Origin: Perognathus longimembris pacificus
Taxonomy: Eukaryota > Chordata > Mammalia > Rodentia > Heteromyidae
Length of the DNA: 64,000 nucleotides
Direction: 5' to 3'
NCBI RefSeq assembly: GCF_023159225.1
Contig: NC_063167.1
Location: forward strand, 71,859,798 to 71,923,797
Shown here: one piece after another, positions 13,185 through 24,805 of the stretch
Layout: each line of letters starts with the position of its first letter
Position numbering within the stretch: position 1 is the first letter of the stretch
Position numbers and translations under genes: made by a program
The notes under the pieces: generated by a model
Database searches by the model: none
What the model was told of the DNA's origin: nothing
Seen by the model: the letters and a program-made list of their open reading frames with translations, nothing else

Positions 13185-13452
13185 ACAGAAGCAAAGAAAG
13201 ACAGACCTGTTGGACTGAAAGGATTTGCTAATAGTAGAAGAAGAAGATATATGAATGCCTTGTCCCAGAGCAGACTCTACATTCAGGGCCTTTTCAAAGA
13301 AGATTAAATGATACCAGCCTGAGCAGTATTTTGATTTTAAATGAATATTTGCTATGGGATGGATGAACTACTATGAGGATGCTTTTCTCCTTACCAACAG
13401 GAAAGCTTTACTCACACTGAAAGAGTTCAAAGACTACCATGATGGAGAAAAA

Positions 13453-13634
13453 AGGAATGTGTGGTGACACACAAGAGGCTGAGGCAGGAAGATCTTGAAC
13501 TTGAGGCCAGCTTAGGCTACATAGTATAACCCTGTCCCCCCCCCAAAAAAAAAACAACAGCAGGGTTGGGGGTGAAGCTCAGTCCTTGCTGAGTACATGA
13601 AGCCTCAGTTTGAGCCCCAGTACCTCAGAAAATG
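13453..13634 (+). mobile_element. B1-like plus ID-like composite SINE
   Basis: The left part carries the B1/7SL words GAGGCTGAGGCAGGAAGATC and GAGGCCAGCTTAGGCTACAT, ending in an A-rich linker at about 13,550. The right part is an ID-like tRNA-derived unit (GGGTTGGGGGTGAAGCTCAG to TTTGAGCCCCAGTACC). The order B1 then ID is that of the B1-dID type found in several rodent families. It is older and more diverged than the Geo-tailed SINEs. Confidence 0.65.
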
Positions 13635-13700
13635 GTGATGATGATGATGATGATGATGATGAAGAAGAAAATAATAAATAGTAAAAATGATGATGATGCA
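13635..13700. repeat. (GAT)n microsatellite
   Basis: GAT array from 13,635 to 13,662, then AAGAAGAAAATAATAAA and a second short GAT run. It forms the tail of the B1/ID composite SINE. Confidence 0.9.
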
Positions 13701-13748
13701 GCATACAATAACAAAGAATAAAAAACCTTTGAAGAATAAAAAGCAAAC

Positions 13749-13998
13749 AAGCTGGGCATCGGTGGCTCAGGCCCTATAATCCTAGCTACTCGGGAGGCTG
13801 AGATCTGAGGATCGCAGTGCAAAGGCATCCTGGGTAGAAAAGTGCCCATGAGACTCTTACCTCTAATTAAACACTCAAAAACCACAAGTGATGATGTGGC
13901 TCAAGGTGGTAGAGTGCTAGCCTTGTGCACAGATTGGCTCGGGACAGTGCCTAGCACCTGAGTTCAAGCCCCACAACCAACCAAAAAAAAGAAAGAAG
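13749..13998 (+). mobile_element. B1-headed, Geo-tailed SINE
   Basis: AGCTGGGCATCGGTGGCTC at the head, GAGTTCAAGCCCCACAACC at the end, with an A-rich tail. Confidence 0.85.
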
Positions 13999-14784
13999 AA
14001 AGAAAGCAAACAGGAAAAAATGACAGCTTTGATTTCTCCCAGCCCACCAGCAGAATGGCACAATAGACTTGGCCTTTGTCCCTGCAGAAGCAGCTGTGTG
14101 CATGCACCTCAGCCTCTGGGTGTGGACTGGGAGTCCTCGCTATCAAGACAAAAACACAAGAAGGCCCAGCCAACACACTACTCTGAAACCCTGCAAAGCC
14201 CTTATTGCCCCCCAAATGCAATAACCATGCACAATGTGCTCTTGCTCAAACTCTTATGAACAGATAGAATCATTATGCAATCCAACGGCCATACAAGGAA
14301 AAGAGAATATGCCAGAAAATCAAAGACAAGAAAGTATATCCTATCTCTGTAATGTATATGGCAACAGGAAAGAGAAAAGCTCTTTTCAGTTAGAAACTTG
14401 CCAGGATAACAGGGAGGTTTATTTCCCTACAGTAAGGGATTCCTTTTGCAATGGCTTGTTATTCTGAAGTCTTAGGACAATGCTGTGTTCATGTCAGTGG
14501 GATTTCATAAACAAAGGAAGGGCTAACACTCAAGTCGATGAAGAGAAAGCAGAGAGGATGACAGGTAAATGGGACTAGCCAGTGTCGCCCTGATTCTCCC
14601 AGCTCTTGATAGGCCACCAGCGGGGTTTGAGTAACAGTAACAGCCCTTAGCTAGAAGGAGCCCAGAAGATCTGTGGGGTTCCGGATCCTGGCTCACAGCA
14701 TTTCCTCAGGGCTCTTGATAGTCTTGAAATTTCACAAGTGGGGTGGTGTGTATATGCCTGTCTGTGTGTGCATGTGTGCACAGC

Positions 14785-15004
14785 AGGCTTGCCAGTACTC
14801 TGGCATGAACTCGGGGGTCCCAGAGATTTCGTGCTCAAGGCTAGCACTCTACCATTTTGAACTGCAGCTCTACTTCCAGTTTTCTAGTGGTTAATCGAAG
14901 ATAAGAATGTCTCCTGGACTTTCTAGCCTGGGTTAGCTTCATATCACGATTCTCAGACTTACAAGTAGCTAGGATTACAGGTGTGAGCCACTGGTGCCCA
15001 GCTA
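14785..15004 (-). mobile_element. B1-headed, Geo-tailed SINE, inverted
   Basis: CATGAACTCGGGGGTCC through AGGTGTGAGCCACTGGTGCC. Carries the half-site AGGTGTGA (14,979-14,986). Confidence 0.8.
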
Positions 15005-16083
15005 TTACACATAACTTTTCAATGACTATTGGTGAATATTTTCCTGCTTCCTACAAAGAGACATTATTTCAGAAGATCTTAATTGCTTCTGACTCAATAG
15101 TCTAATATGAATGGGACCAGGTACTTATACAAATTTAGAATGGTAATGGACTTCACCTGACTATTGCAAGTTGCCTATAGTCTTATAACCAAAAAGACCA
15201 AATAAGGCCATAGTTCTATGTCTCAAATTCTGTGACAATCAGGCAGTGAGTGGAATATTCATCCTCAGGTGGACAACTACAAGTCCATTATCTGATCAGC
15301 TACTTTCCAGGGGGCCTCCAAGGCCCCAGCCTGCAACCAAACCGCAATGGAATAGAAAGGGTAAAGAATCACACATTGAGATCGTCAGATGCTCCTCTGG
15401 AGATCAGAGGAAACTAAGGAGTTCCCCTCCTTGCTGTGCCAAAGCAAGGATCAAAGGGAGCTTGGAGTGGGTTCCATACCACAGTTCTTTTCCTGGCTTC
15501 CAGCGGTATTGACTACAACAGATAAATTAAGATCAAGGCCCAAGCACCAGCCTGTCCCCAGGAGATGCCAGAGGCAAACAGATCATCTTGGGAGCCAGAT
15601 CTGCTCCTCACTTGGGAGAACACCTGTTAATAGGGAGGCAGATTACAACCTGGTACAATGACCCCCAATTAGAAGCCCTACAGCATGACTACAGAAGGGA
15701 GAAAACTCATCAAGAGTATTTTACTTGGCCAAATGAGAAATTGTAACCCAGGCACAGGGCAAAGGGGTGGAATTTGCTGTGGTGTTGCTGCTCCTGATTA
15801 AGCATATGTGTGTAGAGTGGTGACTACCCAAAATAGCAGACGAGCTCAAGTGCTTACAGGAAAACCTGACCCTCTCACTTAAGGCAAGCATGGCCTACCA
15901 GCAAATCTCAAAGACAGGAAATATTTCTGGGATTAACAACTCCAGCCAATATTCATTTCAGGTTGGGAGATTTCCCTCATCTAACGGTTGATTCCCCCAG
16001 TTGGTATACACAGAACCTCAGCTGGCAGCACTGCTGGCTTCGAAAGGTCTTTGCCCAGTATGGCTTTCAAGTTCTACCCTACA
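15005..16083. other. Unique intronic DNA
   Basis: Nothing recognised. Confidence 0.45.
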
Positions 16084-16287
16084 GGGGCTGGGGATATGGC
16101 CTAGTGGCAAGAGCGCTTGCCTCGTATACAAGAAGCCCTCGGTTCGAATCCCCAGCACCACATATACAGAAAATGGCCAGAAGTGGCGCTGTGGCTCAAG
16201 TGGCAGAGTGCTAGCCTTGAGCAAAAAGAAGCCAGGGACAGTGCTCAGGCCCTGAGTCCAAGGCCCAAGACTGGCAAAAAAAAAAAA
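16084..16287 (+). mobile_element. IDL-Geo dimeric SINE, full length
   Basis: Left monomer (IDL, tRNA-Ala/ID-like) starts GGCTGGGGATATGGCC, with box A in TAGTGGCAAGAGCG and box B GGTTCGAATCCC. It is followed by the Geo right monomer from about 16,170 and an A-rich tail at 16,276. IDL-Geo is described only from Geomyoidea rodents, so this copy is the main taxonomic marker of the window. Confidence 0.9.
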
Positions 16288-16549
16288 AGTTCTACCCTAC
16301 AGAGGGAAAGTGCAATGCCTTGTCAGCTGAATGAAGTGTAAGTTATGGAGCTTCAGGCTTCAGGCCCAAGCATGGGACTCAAGAAGTGAGCATGGAGTAT
16401 GTAACCATCTTTCCAGAGCCCATCTTCATGAGAACAGGCAGCATGGTGTCACTTCAGAATTGTCAAGAAGGCTTCCATTGCCCTCAATCTGCCTACAGGC
16501 TTGTCATTGGTCCAATCCAGGTTTTTGTTTATATTTAAAAAGGACTTCT

Positions 16550-16772
16550 GTCTGGGCACTCGTGGCTGATGCCTGGCATCCTAGCTACTCAGGAGGCTGA
16601 GATTTAAGGATTGTGGTTCAAAGCTAGCCCAGGCAGAAGAGTCAGTGAGACTCTTACCTCCAATTAACTGCCAAAGAGCCAAGAGTGGAGGTATGGCTCA
16701 AGTAGCCAAGCGAGAGCCTGCACCTTGAGTTCAAGCCCAAAGACTGACACAAAGAAAAAAAATTGAAAAATG
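16550..16772 (+). mobile_element. B1-headed, Geo-tailed SINE
   Basis: CTGGGCACTCGTGGCTGATG to GAGTTCAAGCCCAAAGACTG, with an A-rich tail. The middle is shortened: part of the CTTGAGC block is missing. Confidence 0.8.
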
Positions 16773-17435
16773 TTGGGGGGGGGGCGTATTATCCGAGGGC
16801 TCAAATACATTCATAAACTTTAAAAATATGTTGGCCATCCAAAATTACAGAAGTCACAATGGAGGTTTGCCTGACAAAGCTAGAGATGTAGTTCCTGTTT
16901 GTCTCCATTCACACAACAAATCTGGGACATTAGACTTGGTTGTTGAGTAATGGCTATTATTGCAGTGATGGGTTAAGTAAAACTGTGTTGCAGTTGCAAA
17001 TGTCCACTTGGAAATAATCAAGGACATAAAAGGGAATGAAATGTTTGGTCAGTGTTGGACCAATCCAATGAGCATTAAGACCTTACCCATCATCTCAGAG
17101 TGATGTCTTGGGCCCCTCCCTGCCCTCACCCCAAGTCAGGAGGTGGGCTTCTCCTACCCAGGGCCAAGACCAGGGTAAAAGGAGTAAGGCACTGACCTTG
17201 TATACAAAAACACAGTAATTAAGATAAATAATGCTTTAATACAATATTTCTAAAAGTCAAAATTCATACAAAAACTTATGATGGGCAAAATTATCAAAAC
17301 ATTAAATAAGATAATGTTATGAATGGCATTGGTTTTCCTCTCAAAATGTGAATGTCAAATCCCTAACCCTCAGTGTGACAGTTTGAGGAAAAAGAGCTTG
17401 AGGAACTAATTGGGGTGAGATAAAAGCAGGTGGTG

Positions 17436-17637
17436 GGCTGGGAATATGGCCTAGTGGCAAGAGTGCTTGCCTCATATAATGAAGCCCTGAAAATGGCCAG
17501 AAGTGGCGCTGTGGCTCAGGTGGCTGAGTGCTAACCTTGAGCATAAAGAAGCTAGGGACAGTGCTTCCCCCACCTGAGTTCAAGGCCCAGGACTGGCAAA
17601 AAAAAAAAAAAAAGAAAGAAAAGAGAAAAAAAAAAAC
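17436..17637 (+). mobile_element. IDL-Geo SINE with internal deletion
   Basis: Starts GGCTGGGAATATGGCC. The end of the IDL monomer, including box B, is deleted (the sequence jumps from GAAGCCCTG to AAAATGGCC), then the Geo monomer is intact and is followed by a long A-rich tail. Confidence 0.85.
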
Positions 17638-17639
17638 AG

Positions 17640-18515
17640 GTAGAATATGGCACTGATCTGACCAAATTAGTGTCCTTGTACAAAGACTCAGGAGAATTTG
17701 TCCCCTGTTATTCTTTGTCACATCTGAGAACATAGAATGTAGGTAGACATCCACAGTCAGAAAAAAGAGTCCTTAGCAGAAACCAACCAACTGAGCCCTA
17801 ACCTGGGGCTTCTATACTCCAGAACTGCAAAAATTACATTTTTGTTGTTTAAGTTGCTCAGTCTGTGGCATTTGTTATGGCAGCTGGGCAAATCAAGACA
17901 GAAGCAGTATATTAATAATCACTCATGAATTTTTTTCCTTTTCCCACAGGTTCTAGTATCACTCCAAAATTTTGGTACTGTATTTAGATCATCAAGGATT
18001 TTTATAGTAATTATGAGTTTCTAAAATAGTGCACTACAGTATTGGTCTTCTTCATGAGTGAGGTGAATTTTGCCTTACCCTGGTTCTGGCCTTGCCCCAG
18101 AAAACACAACCCAAAGCTATTATCTGCTCTCACCTTAGGATCTTCACATGTCCCCATCTCCCACACGGGCCGAATCTCCATGGTTTCTAGGCCTAGGTTG
18201 TACAAGCATCTTATCTTGTGAGGACATGCAGAGATGTTTACAAACTGCCTAGCAACTGCACCTGGAGAATCCTCTGTTTTCCAATAGCCCAACTCCAAAG
18301 AAGGTATCTATCCAACCACTGTCCCACTGGGGGGGGGGGCGTGGAAATAAAAAATCAAAGTTGGATTAGGAAGGAACAAGAAGGAAGACTGGCAAAGGAT
18401 GGGCAGAATACGACAATTCATGGTGCAGTATTATGAGTGCTAGTTAACAGGAGGCTGGCCCAGCTTAGAAAGAAGATGCTTGACCAGGTATCAAAGGGTG
18501 TAACATCTTCTATTG
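17640..18515. other. Unique intronic DNA
   Basis: Contains a G-run at 18,329-18,339. No exon recognised. Confidence 0.45.
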
Positions 18516-18574
<59 letters not shown>

Positions 18575-19015
18575 GTGTGGATGGGTGGATGGATGGGTGG
18601 ATTGGATGTTTGGGTGGATTGATGAGTAGGTGGGTGGGTGGGTGGGTAAATGAGTGGGTAGGTGAGTGGGTGGATGGGTAGATGGGTGGGTGGGTAGATG
18701 AGTGGGTGGATGGATGGTGGGTGGGTAAATGAGTTGGTGGATGAGTGGGTGGATGGATGGGTGGGTGGGTGGGCGGATGGATGGAAGGATGGATGGATGA
18801 GTGGATGAATAGATGATGGGTGGGTGGATGGATAGGTGCATGGATGGATGGGTGGATGGATGGGTGGGTAGATGGTTGGGTGGATGGATGGGTGGGTGGG
18901 TAGGTGGGTATGTGGGTGGGTGGATGAATGGGTGGGTAGGTGAGTGGGTGGGTGGGTAGAAGGATGGATGGATGGATGTATTGTGATGGATGAGTAAGTG
19001 GATAGATAAGTAGAA
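18516..19015. repeat. (GATA)n array passing into a (GGATGGGT)-type minisatellite
   Basis: Pure GATA/ATAG tetramers from 18,516 to 18,574, then about 440 bp of degenerate GGAT/GGGT/GGTA tetramers. Runs of GGGT at 18,629-18,646 and 18,758-18,775 can form G-quadruplexes. This is the longest tandem array in the window. Confidence 0.97.
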
Positions 19016-20049
19016 TATTAAATTAAACCCATGTCACAGCCCTTCTCCCTGTAGGAGAACATAGCAGTAAACTGGATGAGGAAGAGGTGAGGTGGATGAC
19101 GCTGAGCCAGCTGCTTCCCACATTACCTCACCACACTCTCCCAGCTCTGAAGGCTGTGGTGTGGAAGATGCGCTCCTGCTTTGATGCCAGAAATCTTTCA
19201 GGCAAGCGGGAGTACATATTTATAGACGTCTGTGAGAGACGTCAGCTCTCCTTTGGAAGGCACAAAGCTGTGTTCTGCCAGGTGCTCAACGCTTCCATGT
19301 CTGAGCATGAAATGTACGAGGTGTCTTGGGCTGGTGCTGGAGAGATGACGGTCTTGATATTTCCAGAAACCTGACCTCTGTCAGCACTGCAGGGGCTCCA
19401 GTTCCTGTAGCTGGAAAAAAACACACCCTCTCCGCCAAGTGGAGGCAGAATCTCCCAGGAGTTACTGCACTTAGCACCTGTCCCAGCCCCATTGTGTCCA
19501 CCACCACCACCACCACCACCACCACCCACCCACCCCGTCTAAAATCACCTTACCACTTACATGAACAAAACACAGAGCCTTTTCTTCCAGAACAATGGCA
19601 GTCATACTCCAGCTCCTAATTCATCATTATTAAATAGTGAATTCACTCAGCCCCCTGTGCAGTGAGAACTACGTGTACACAGAAGAAAGAAGACTCTTAA
19701 AACCAATGAACATGAAATCTGACTGTAAAACCAGAAAAAGCAAAAAAAAAAAAATCTTAGTAAAAACACATTTGAAAACACCCTGATTGTACCCATTTCT
19801 CCTTGCCATACAAACACTTGGAATATGTGGCCTGGGAGAGGAGCAAACAGGCATAGTCCTGTAGTGTCAGCAAGGAGAGATGCCCTTGATGGAGATCTGC
19901 CGCACTGACTCTCTCCTACACTCCACGCCTGGATGTTGGTGAGACCAATGCATCCCTAGACACTGGCTGAAGAGGCCCTGGAACTAAAGGATACTTGATG
20001 GAGGAGGGAAAGAGGGAGCCCCAAATACAAGGGAGAACACCTAGCAGAT
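19016..20049. other. Unique intronic DNA
   Basis: A 95-codon plus-strand frame (19,087-19,374) has no known domain. Otherwise only the CCA array. Confidence 0.45.
19498..19527. repeat. (CCA)n microsatellite
   Basis: About nine CCA triplets, then CCCACCCA. Confidence 0.95.
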
Positions 20050-20262
20050 GCCAGGCCCTGGTGGCTCACACCTGTAATCCTAGCTACTCAGAAGGCTGAC
20101 ATCTGAGAACTGTGGTTCAAAGCCAGCCTGAGAAGAAAAGTCTATGAGACTCTAATCTCCTGTTAACCAACAAAAAGACAGAAGTGGAGCTGTGATTCAA
20201 GTGGTAGCCGGCCCAGTCTTCGACGAAAAAAAGCCAAAGGAGTACACAAGGCCTCAGTTTAA

Positions 20263-20306
<44 letters not shown>
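20050..20306 (+). mobile_element. B1-headed, Geo-tailed SINE, (CA)n tail (first of a head-to-tail pair)
   Basis: GCCAGGCCCTGGTGGCTCAC to CCTCAGTTTAAG, followed directly by a 42-bp CA array and then by the next SINE. Carries TCACACCT at 20,066-20,073. Confidence 0.85.
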
Positions 20307-20307
<1 letters not shown>

Positions 20308-20496
20308 GCTGGGCACTGGTGGCTCACACCTGTAATCCTAAATACTCAGGAAGCTGGGATCTGAAGATCACAGTTCAAAGCCAGCCTGGGCAGGAAAGCC
20401 TGTGAGCTCCTATCTCCAGTTAACCACCAGAAAACCAGAAGTGGTAGAGCACTAGCCTTGAGCTGAAGATCTCGGGGACAGCTTCCAGGCCCAGAG

Positions 20497-20546
<50 letters not shown>
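20307..20546 (+). mobile_element. B1-headed, Geo-tailed SINE, (CA)n tail (second of the pair)
   Basis: Starts GCTGGGCACTGGTGGCTCAC immediately after the tail of the preceding SINE, in the same orientation. It ends CCCAGAGTTAC and then a CA array. It probably inserted into the CA tail of its neighbour. Confidence 0.85.
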
Positions 20547-20549
<3 letters not shown>

Positions 20550-21605
20550 ACATCTGGTAGAAGCTGGTGGTTTGCCTGGGGCAGGCCGGGGGACCTCTGG
20601 TGATTTCTGCCTCTGCCTTTGGCAATTGCTTCGTCATGCTGCATCTATGGGCTTGGTGTCCCTTTCTGCACAAATGCACCTTGCTAACCTCACACTGGGA
20701 AACCTGCTACCTTCCTCCCAGTTCAGGTTTCATATGATTCACACCAGGAAGATCTGATGCATTCTTGCAGGTGAATAGGAATAACTGGATGAAAATCAGA
20801 TGCACAGAACACCTGCAGCATTTCCCTGCACTTACGGCTTATGGCTTGTCTTTGCTACCACCTAACGTTGGAGGTGACCCCAGATCTAGTGGTCGTCCCC
20901 CTCCAGGCTTGGATGGCTATAGCTGCAGCTTCTCAGGACCCTAGAACAGAAGTGCCAACGTTTATACAACACAGTAGGGTGACCAGGAGGCCACGCTGGA
21001 GAAGGACAGGAAGGGCAGGGCAGCGAGGAAAGGCATGCCAGGCAAGGCAGGCCAGGCGGGAGGCACAGGGTTGTAATTTATAGGAGATGACACAGCCTCC
21101 AAAGCAGGCTGTTGAGCGAGCAGGAGAAGCCCCTGAGGAACAGAGCTCGGTGTTCTGAAGCTGAGAGAGTATGAGGAAACAGGGACAAGTGGCCATTCTG
21201 GCTCAACCAGCCTGTGTTTGTTGCTCTTTGCTTTGCAGGGAGGAGGGAGGTCAGGAACCAAAGTCTGGTCAACACAGCACTGACTCCAAGTACAACTCAA
21301 TCATCTGCTCTTAGCCCAACCCATCCCTGGGCGAGGGAGGGGAGTGGTGTGTTCCTTTGGCTCTCAGCAACTCTGGGCAGCCCAGCCAAAGATCTGCAGG
21401 GGCACTAACAGGAAAGGTGGATGGCAGTGTTCCAAGATGGAAGAAGGGACCATCAGAACAGGGGTGACTCCAGAGGCCCTCCTTCCTCCAGACCCTGCTG
21501 CGGAAAACCTAGCAGGGATTCAGGAGACAGCAAACAATTCTCAACCCCCTTTGCAAGGCTGTGGTCTCTAATTCTGTCCATACTCTGCCTGAATAGCTAC
21601 ATCAC
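20547..21605. other. Unique intronic DNA
   Basis: GC-moderate sequence with several short open frames on both strands and no recognisable product. Confidence 0.45.
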
Positions 21606-21763
21606 CATTCAAGGCTAGCCCCAGCTAAGTCCATGAGACACTTAGCCTCAATTAAGAGGAGCAATGGCTGGTAGATCACCAGCCTGGGGAGGGGGGGAGG
21701 GGGGGAAACACTAAGCAAAAGCATGAGGCCCTGAGTTTAAGCCCCAATACTGGCACACAGTCA

Positions 21764-21807
<44 letters not shown>

Positions 21808-21808
21808 A
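21606..21808 (+). mobile_element. Geo-tailed SINE, 5'-truncated, (CA)n tail
   Basis: Begins at TTCAAGGCTAGCCCCAGC in the head. GAGTTTAAGCCCCAATACTGG follows, then a CA array. It contains an inserted G-rich run at 21,687-21,706. Confidence 0.75.
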
Positions 21809-22349
21809 TTCTAATACATTCAATCCAAATTTTACCAAATGAAATTTGTCCCCTTTGATGACGGTGGTGGAGAGAAGGCATGTCATGTATCTGAAGGACT
21901 CCAAAGCACATTGCGCAAAAGCCAATGAGTGCTGACCCATACTGGATAAGAGTTTTGATGGGGTAAGCTGATCGTTTATTTTCCAGTGACAGAAGAATAA
22001 ATACTATAGGGGGAAACATCTAGAAATAGCCTTGAACGTCTGTCGCTTCAGATGGTGCTGCATATCTGTAACACACAATGACAATCGGGATGACAAGAGT
22101 GACTGCCACCACTTCCCCCAAAGTGAACCTGACTGTTTATTAGTCTTGCCTCCATGTCCAGATACAACAATATAGCCTCCCAAGGGAGGGTATTGTCCCA
22201 AAGGACAATGATGCTGTGTCCCACAGGCCTCAAAATCAACTAGATGGACAAGTGGAGAAACAACGGGACTCCTTGAATGTCAAGTGAGCCCACATCACTG
22301 CCGCCAATCAGTGTGAAATGCAGTGCATCATACCAAGAGGCTTGATCAA

Positions 22350-22550
22350 AAGGGTGCTAGTGGCTCATGCCTATAATCCCTGCTCAAAACCAGCCTGAGC
22401 AGGAAAGTCAAGACTCTTAGTTCCATTTAATCCCCCCAAAAGCCAGAAGTGGAGCTATGGATCAAGTGGTAAAGTACCAGACTTAAGTGAAAAAGCTAAG
22501 GGACAGCACTCTGGTCCTGAGTTCAAGCCCCAAGTAGCAGCACACCAAAA
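22350..22550 (+). mobile_element. B1-headed, Geo-tailed SINE
   Basis: GGGTGCTAGTGGCTCATGCC to GAGTTCAAGCCCCAAGTAGC. About 30 bp of the head (the CTCAGGAGGCTGAG block) is deleted. Confidence 0.8.
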
Positions 22551-23398
22551 AATATTGAATATTCACTTTGACTGAACAGCAAAAACAGCAGCTCCAAGCA
22601 CCAATCCAATTATCCTCTTTAAAATCCTATAATAGTGACTACGCCTTATACTTCTTCATACTTTAAGTATGTAGAAAATAGCTACTGAGTCTAATTGAAT
22701 GGACTTTTTGTGTCAGGACTTATATAAAGACAACCAATTGCATGTGTGCATGGGTCATAGGAGGTTTAATTACTGCAGCCCAATACACAACACAGCTCAT
22801 AACTGCACATAGCCATTCTTTGGAGTAGAGTAGCAATCGCCAGTCAGTGTCATTGTCTGCCCTCCAGCTCTGGGCTTTTCCAGCAGTTCCAATTCTTTCC
22901 CACTACAGGAAGGGATAAACACCCTTTGCACATTTCCTCTCACCTCCAAATGTGAGGCAGCAGTAGCACTAATTAGTTGTGATGGGGTGTTCATTTCACA
23001 CAGGTCTCAGTAGGTCGCCGCCTTTCTTTGAAGGGGTCTGGAAGCAGCCTTCATTGAAACATCTGAAGATAATTGAACCAAAGTTGCACCCAAACACCCT
23101 GAGTAACACGCTTTTATTCATCCTTCACTAATAAGAAAGCTTTGTGGCCATTCCTTATTTACTCCAGATCTAGACACCCTTAGGCAATGAAAACTTGCAC
23201 CCCGGGATCCTAAAAGAGTAAGTAGGAAGGAGCGTTAGCAATGAATGGAGGAGCAGGAAGCTTGAGATGGAATTAAACCTTGTGTCTGCTTAAGGGACAA
23301 GAGAGTGGCTCTGCAGACCTATAAACATAAGCCTCAGAGCTGGAAGGGGGGGCAGGAATTGGGGTGAGAACGAAAGATTTGTGTCAAAAATCAATTTC

Positions 23399-23623
23399 CA
23401 TGCTAGGCACTTGTGGCTCATGACTATCATCTTGGCTACTCTGGAGGCTGAAAGCTGAGAATCAAAGCCAGACCTCAGGCAGAAAAATCCAAAAGACTTG
23501 GATCTCCAATTAACCAGCAAAAAGCCAGTAGTGTAGGTGTGGCCCAAGTGATAGAGCACTAGCCTTGAGTGAAAGCCAAGCAAATGTGTGAGGCCTTGAG
23601 TTTATGTCCCAGTATAGGCGCGT

Positions 23624-23659
<36 letters not shown>
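23399..23659 (+). mobile_element. B1-headed, Geo-tailed SINE, (CA)n tail
   Basis: GCTAGGCACTTGTGGCTCATG to GAGTTTATGTCCCAGTATAGG, then a CA array of about 30 bp. Confidence 0.8.
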
Positions 23660-23661
<2 letters not shown>

Positions 23662-24221
23662 AACTTCCAAGTATTTTTCAAAGACAGAGATACATCAGGA
23701 GAATGTTTTCTGACACATTTTTGGCAAGCAAATGCAATGATACTAATTAGCAAACAATGAGACTGTTTTCTAACATATTGTTGGCAGGTCAACAGATAAA
23801 TAGGCTGTCAAACATTGTGGGTAGAAAAGTAAATTGAACATCTTCTTTGGAAGAAATGCCCATAAAATTTTAAATGTTATAATGGCAGCATTACAACTCT
23901 ACTTAGAATTTATTATATAACTACTATCACCAAAAAATGTGCCTTCAAATAATCCAGAAGCAAATGACTGGCAACAGCCTAATGTTTCAGTAAAGTAAGT
24001 GTGATAAAAGTTATGATACATTCACCAGATATAAAAATTTTGCAAAACATGGAGGTGGGAAGGAGGGAGGGGCTCCTGTAAGTATAGCTATTTAACAATC
24101 TACAACATAGTAGTTCAATGTTAAAACCATAAAGCTCAAAGTACTGTATACATCACACCACAATCTGTGTCTGCATGGTAAGGGTGTGTGTGTGCGTATT
24201 TGTACATGTGTGCAGAGTTAT

Positions 24222-24435
24222 TCTTTTTTTTTCTCTTTTTTTGCCAGTCCTGGGCCTTGGACTCAGGGCCTGAGCACTGTCCCTGCCTTCTTTTTGCTCA
24301 AGGCTAGCACTCTGCCACTTGAGCCACAGCGCCACTTCTGGCTGTTTTCTATATATGTGGTGCTGGGGAATCGAACCCAAGACTTCATGTATATGAGGCA
24401 AGCACTCTTGCCACTAGGCCATATTCCCAGCCCCA
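24222..24435 (-). mobile_element. IDL-Geo dimeric SINE, full length, inverted
   Basis: Reverse complement of the same dimer. The T-rich tail is at 24,225-24,241, the Geo monomer follows, and the IDL monomer ends at CCATATTCCCAGCCCC. It is closely similar to the 16.1-kb copy, which suggests fairly recent insertion. Confidence 0.9.
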
Positions 24436-24599
24436 GAGTTATTCTTGTAGTTCATCCCTATGACTCATGAGCATCCGTCCACAGCAATAGATTCTGGGAT
24501 GCAAGATTACTTCTTGGTCTATGCCCTCCAGTGAGTATTCTTTGGGCTATTTGAATTGTTTGATATGTGCACAAATTATGGATTGAGGGCTAAGGGGTT

Positions 24600-24805
24600 A
24601 TAGTACTGGGTCTTGAACTCGGGGCCTGGGTGTGGTCCCTGAGCTCTTTTACTCAAGGCTAACACTACCACATGAGCACAGCTCCACTTCCAGTTTTCTA
24701 GTGGTAAACTGGGCTTTCCTGGCAGGGCTGGCTTCAAACCTCAATCCTCAGATCTCAGCCTCCTGTGGAGCTAGGATGACAGGCATGAGTCACCAGAGCT
24801 CATCT
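24600..24805 (-). mobile_element. B1-headed, Geo-tailed SINE, inverted
   Basis: TAGTACTGGGTCTTGAACTC through CAGGCATGAGTCACCAGAGC. Confidence 0.8.

Noticed and set aside
16084..16170. Possible tRNA gene (A and B boxes present)
   Set aside because: It is the tRNA-Ala-derived left monomer of a SINE. The downstream Geo monomer and A tail show a retroposon, not a functional tRNA.
18491..18841. HPST/HPPT repeat protein on the minus strand
   Set aside because: Translation of the GATA/GGATGGGT tandem array.
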